Shown here piece by piece: positions 7,484 to 9,524 of a stretch of 9,524 nt of DNA. Positions within the stretch are counted from its first letter, which is position 1. Each line of letters begins with the position of its first letter. The notes beneath the pieces are model-generated. The model did no database searches. It was not told where the DNA came from and was given only the letters and a program-made list of their open reading frames with translations. Location: NCBI GenBank assembly GCA_023229795.1, contig JALNYP010000104.1, positions 1 through 9,524 of the forward strand, written 5' to 3'. Both the position numbers and the translations under genes were made by a program. This stretch comes from Syntrophobacterales bacterium (GTDB lineage: Bacteria; Desulfobacterota; Desulfobaccia; Desulfobaccales; 0-14-0-80-60-11).

Positions 7484-9325
7484 ATGGTTCGAAAGCTCGT
7501 TCTTCTTCTCCTGGTCCTGGCGCTGCTGCCGGCCTGTGCCGGCGCGCCGCCGCTCTTTCCGCCCTCGGGCCAGCCCCCGAAGGTCCAGCAGACCGAAACG
7601 GGGCTCTTCCAAGAGGCCGAGACCAGTTACCGCCGCCAGGCCTACCGGCGGTCCTACCAGCAATACGGGGAGTACCTGCAACACTATCCCCAGGGGGACC
7701 GGGCCATGGACGCCCGCCTGCGGCAGGCTGAAATCCTGGGGCTACTGGGGGATTGGCAAGGGTCTCTTCAGAGCTACCAGCGTTTGTTAGCCCGGCAGCC
7801 CCAGCCGGAAGTCGCCCGGCAGGCCCGCTACGGCATCGGCCGGACCTACTTCAAGTTGGGCGAGTACCAGCAGGCCTCCCAGGTGTTGGACAGCCTCACC
7901 GCCGAGGACCTGTCCCGGTCCCTGTGGTTCTCGACCCAATCCCTGCTGGCCGAGATCGCCCTGAAGCAGGGCCGGGTGCCCCAGGCTTTCAACCGCCTGC
8001 GCCTGGCGGGCCAGGATCTGGCCTCGGGCGACCCCGAGTGGTACGAGGACTTGAAGACCCGCCTGCTGGAACAGGCCACCGTCCCGGAGCTGGAGCAATT
8101 GGCCGCGCTCTACCGGGATAATCCCCTGAGCGCCGCGGTGCTGCTGCGCCTGGCCAAGGCGGCCCAGGACTCCGGCCAGGGGGAGGCGGCCCGCAAGTGG
8201 GCGGCCACCCTCAAAGAACGCTTTCCCGGCAGCCCCGAGGCCGTCGCGGCCGACCGGCTCCTGGCCGGCAGCAAGGTGGTGTTGGGCTGCCTGTTGCCCC
8301 TGACCGGCCAGTTGAGCAATATCGGCTTTCGGGTCCAGCGGGGCATGGAGTTGGCGGCCAAGCAGGCCCCGGTGGAACTGGTCTTTAAGGACACGCATAC
8401 GGACGCGGAGACCGCGGCCGGGATCGTCCGGGACTTGGCCCAGGATGAGAACGTCCTGGCCGTCCTGGGGCCCCTGTCATCGTCCGTGGCCCAGAGCGCC
8501 GCGACCGCGGCCCAGGCCGCAGGACTGCCCCTGGTGGCCCTGTCCCAGAAAGACGGCCTGACCCAAACGGGCGCCTGGATCTTCCAGGCCTTTCTGACGC
8601 CCCGCCAGCAGGTGCGGGCCCTGGTGCGCCAGGCCATGGTCATGGGGATCAAGCGCTACGCCATGCTCTATCCCGAATCTTCCTACGGGCGGACTTTTTC
8701 CCAAAATTTCCAGGACGAGGTGAAGGCCCAGGGGGGTGAGGTGGCCGCGGCCTCTTACAGCCCCGGGTCCCAGGAGTTCGGACCTGCCTTGACCTCCCTG
8801 GCGGTGGAGATTAAACCTCCGGCCGAAGGGACGCCGGCGCCCCTGGCCCTGTTCATCCCCGACGATGCCGCCGCGGTGGCGGCCATTGCCGGCAGTCTGG
8901 CCGGCACCCCCCTGGCGGGGGCCCAGTTGCTGGGGACGAACCTGCTTAATGCCAATGCCCCCGAGGCCGGGGCGGCGGCCTTGCAGGGGGTCATCTTCCC
9001 GGACGCCTTTTTTGCCGGGGACCCCAACCCCGCGGTGCAGAAATTCATCGCCGCCTACCGCCAGCAATACGGCGAAGCCCCCGACTACCTGGCGACCCAG
9101 GGTTATGTGGTCATGAGCATCATGGCCCGGGTGGCGAAGTCGCACCCGGCCTTAAGCCGGGCGGCGCTGCCCCAGACCCTGCTGAGCCTCAAGGGTTCCA
9201 GCAACCTGCCCTGGTTCCAGGGATTCAACGCCCAACGGCAGGAAGAGCCGGCCCTGTATCTCCTCACCATTTCGAATGGGACCATCCAGATGGTCTCGTC
9301 CCCCGCGGGAGAACCGCGCCAGTGA
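7484..9325 (+). CDS. TPR and periplasmic-binding-fold lipoprotein, LpoA-like penicillin-binding protein activator
   Basis: The product is a 613-residue lipoprotein. The start at 7484 gives a clear signal peptide (MVRK, then a Leu-rich run) ending in a lipobox-like LPAC with the lipidated Cys at 18. An in-frame ATG at 7370 would bury the signal and was rejected. Residues about 40-260 are helical TPR-type repeats (EAETSYRRQAYRRSYQQYGE, TYFKLGEYQQASQVL) like those of BamD/YbgF-type proteins. Residues about 264-605 are a type I periplasmic-binding fold of the Leu/Ile/Val (Peripla_BP_6) kind: VVLGCLLPLTGQLSNIG (265-281), VLAVLGPLSSSVAQ (324-337), LPLVALSQKDGL (348-359), YAMLYPESSYGRTF (392-405). 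The same domain order occurs in gammaproteobacterial LpoA, the outer-membrane activator of PBP1A, so a cell-wall synthesis role is plausible. It could instead bind an amino acid or other ligand. The ribosome-binding site is weak (AGCGGG). Its TGA overlaps the next gene's GTG. Confidence 0.85.
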   Translation: MVRKLVLLLLVLALLPACAGAPPLFPPSGQPPKVQQTETGLFQEAETSYRRQAYRRSYQQYGEYLQHYPQGDRAMDARLRQAEILGLLGDWQGSLQSYQRLLARQPQPEVARQARYGIGRTYFKLGEYQQASQVLDSLTAEDLSRSLWFSTQSLLAEIALKQGRVPQAFNRLRLAGQDLASGDPEWYEDLKTRLLEQATVPELEQLAALYRDNPLSAAVLLRLAKAAQDSGQGEAARKWAATLKERFPGSPEAVAADRLLAGSKVVLGCLLPLTGQLSNIGFRVQRGMELAAKQAPVELVFKDTHTDAETAAGIVRDLAQDENVLAVLGPLSSSVAQSAATAAQAAGLPLVALSQKDGLTQTGAWIFQAFLTPRQQVRALVRQAMVMGIKRYAMLYPESSYGRTFSQNFQDEVKAQGGEVAAASYSPGSQEFGPALTSLAVEIKPPAEGTPAPLALFIPDDAAAVAAIAGSLAGTPLAGAQLLGTNLLNANAPEAGAAALQGVIFPDAFFAGDPNPAVQKFIAAYRQQYGEAPDYLATQGYVVMSIMARVAKSHPALSRAALPQTLLSLKGSSNLPWFQGFNAQRQEEPALYLLTISNGTIQMVSSPAGEPRQ

Positions 9326-9524
9326 TCACCAGGGTGCGGGGTTTCCAGGTGGGCCACGCCCATGATTTCGAAAATCTCACGGGCTGCACCATTATCCTCT
9401 GCCCTCCCGAGACCGTGGGCAGCGCCGATGTCCGGGGTTCCGCGGCCGGCACCCGGCAGATGGACGCCCTGGTGGGCCTCCACGTGGTTGAAGAGGTGCA
9501 GGGCGTCCTGATCGCCGGCGGCAG
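9322..9524 (+). CDS. P1-family (DmpA/S58-like) peptidase, N-terminal part, cut by the window edge
   Basis: The frame is open from GTG 9322 to the right edge, giving 67 visible residues; the family is usually over 300. The start overlaps the lipoprotein stop (GTGA), and GGGAG sits about 10 bases upstream, which suggests translational coupling. The N-terminal signature of P1 peptidases is visible: RGFQVGHAHDFENLTGCTII (6-25), then DVRGSAAGTRQMD (36-48) and VLIAGGS (61-67), matching the family pattern of VGH, TGCTV, RGxxxGTR and GGS. Members such as DmpA (L-aminopeptidase/D-esterase) are cytoplasmic self-processing enzymes that remove N-terminal residues from small peptides. The catalytic Ser and the cleavage site lie beyond the window, so activity cannot be judged. 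Pairing with a possible cell-wall lipoprotein hints at peptide recycling, which is speculation. Confidence 0.8.
   Translation, partial: MITRVRGFQVGHAHDFENLTGCTIILCPPETVGSADVRGSAAGTRQMDALVGLHVVEEVQGVLIAGG

Overview
This window looks like an ordinary chromosomal stretch from a GC-rich Gram-negative bacterium. A β-barrel outer-membrane protein, an exported FecR-domain protein and a large periplasmic lipoprotein imply an outer membrane. The hrcA-grpE-dnaK order and FecR proteins with the VGVRGTE motif would fit Desulfobacterota (Deltaproteobacteria), but the taxon is an inference and was not tested. I see no rRNA, tRNA, CRISPR array, insertion sequence or integrase.

Left part, minus strand (1-2620): a gene for a protein with five TPR-like units followed by an outer-membrane β-barrel (1074-2600) is transcribed toward a FecR-domain exported protein whose 3' end lies beyond base 1 (1-810). 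They form a likely envelope module. The barrel gene's start is odd. The open frame begins at a GTG inside a run of eight G. A better start (ATG at 2620 with a good Shine-Dalgarno) lies just upstream in another frame, and a one-base change in the run would join them and supply a proper signal peptide.

Middle and right part, plus strand (2866-9524): a stand-alone phoU with its own terminator is followed by hrcA, grpE and dnaK, the class I heat-shock regulator and the DnaK chaperone with its nucleotide exchange factor. grpE and dnaK are packed stop-to-start. No CIRCE operator is recognisable in front of hrcA. After dnaK come about 160 bases with three stem-loops and no T-tract. Next is a TPR plus periplasmic-binding-fold lipoprotein resembling LpoA, the penicillin-binding protein activator. 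Overlapping its stop is the start of a P1-family (DmpA/S58-like) peptidase, which runs off the right edge.

The gene content is mostly housekeeping. The best candidates for a second look are the poly-G start of the TPR/barrel gene, the TPR/barrel-FecR pair, and the structured spacer after dnaK. I find no convincing evidence of an entirely new system here.
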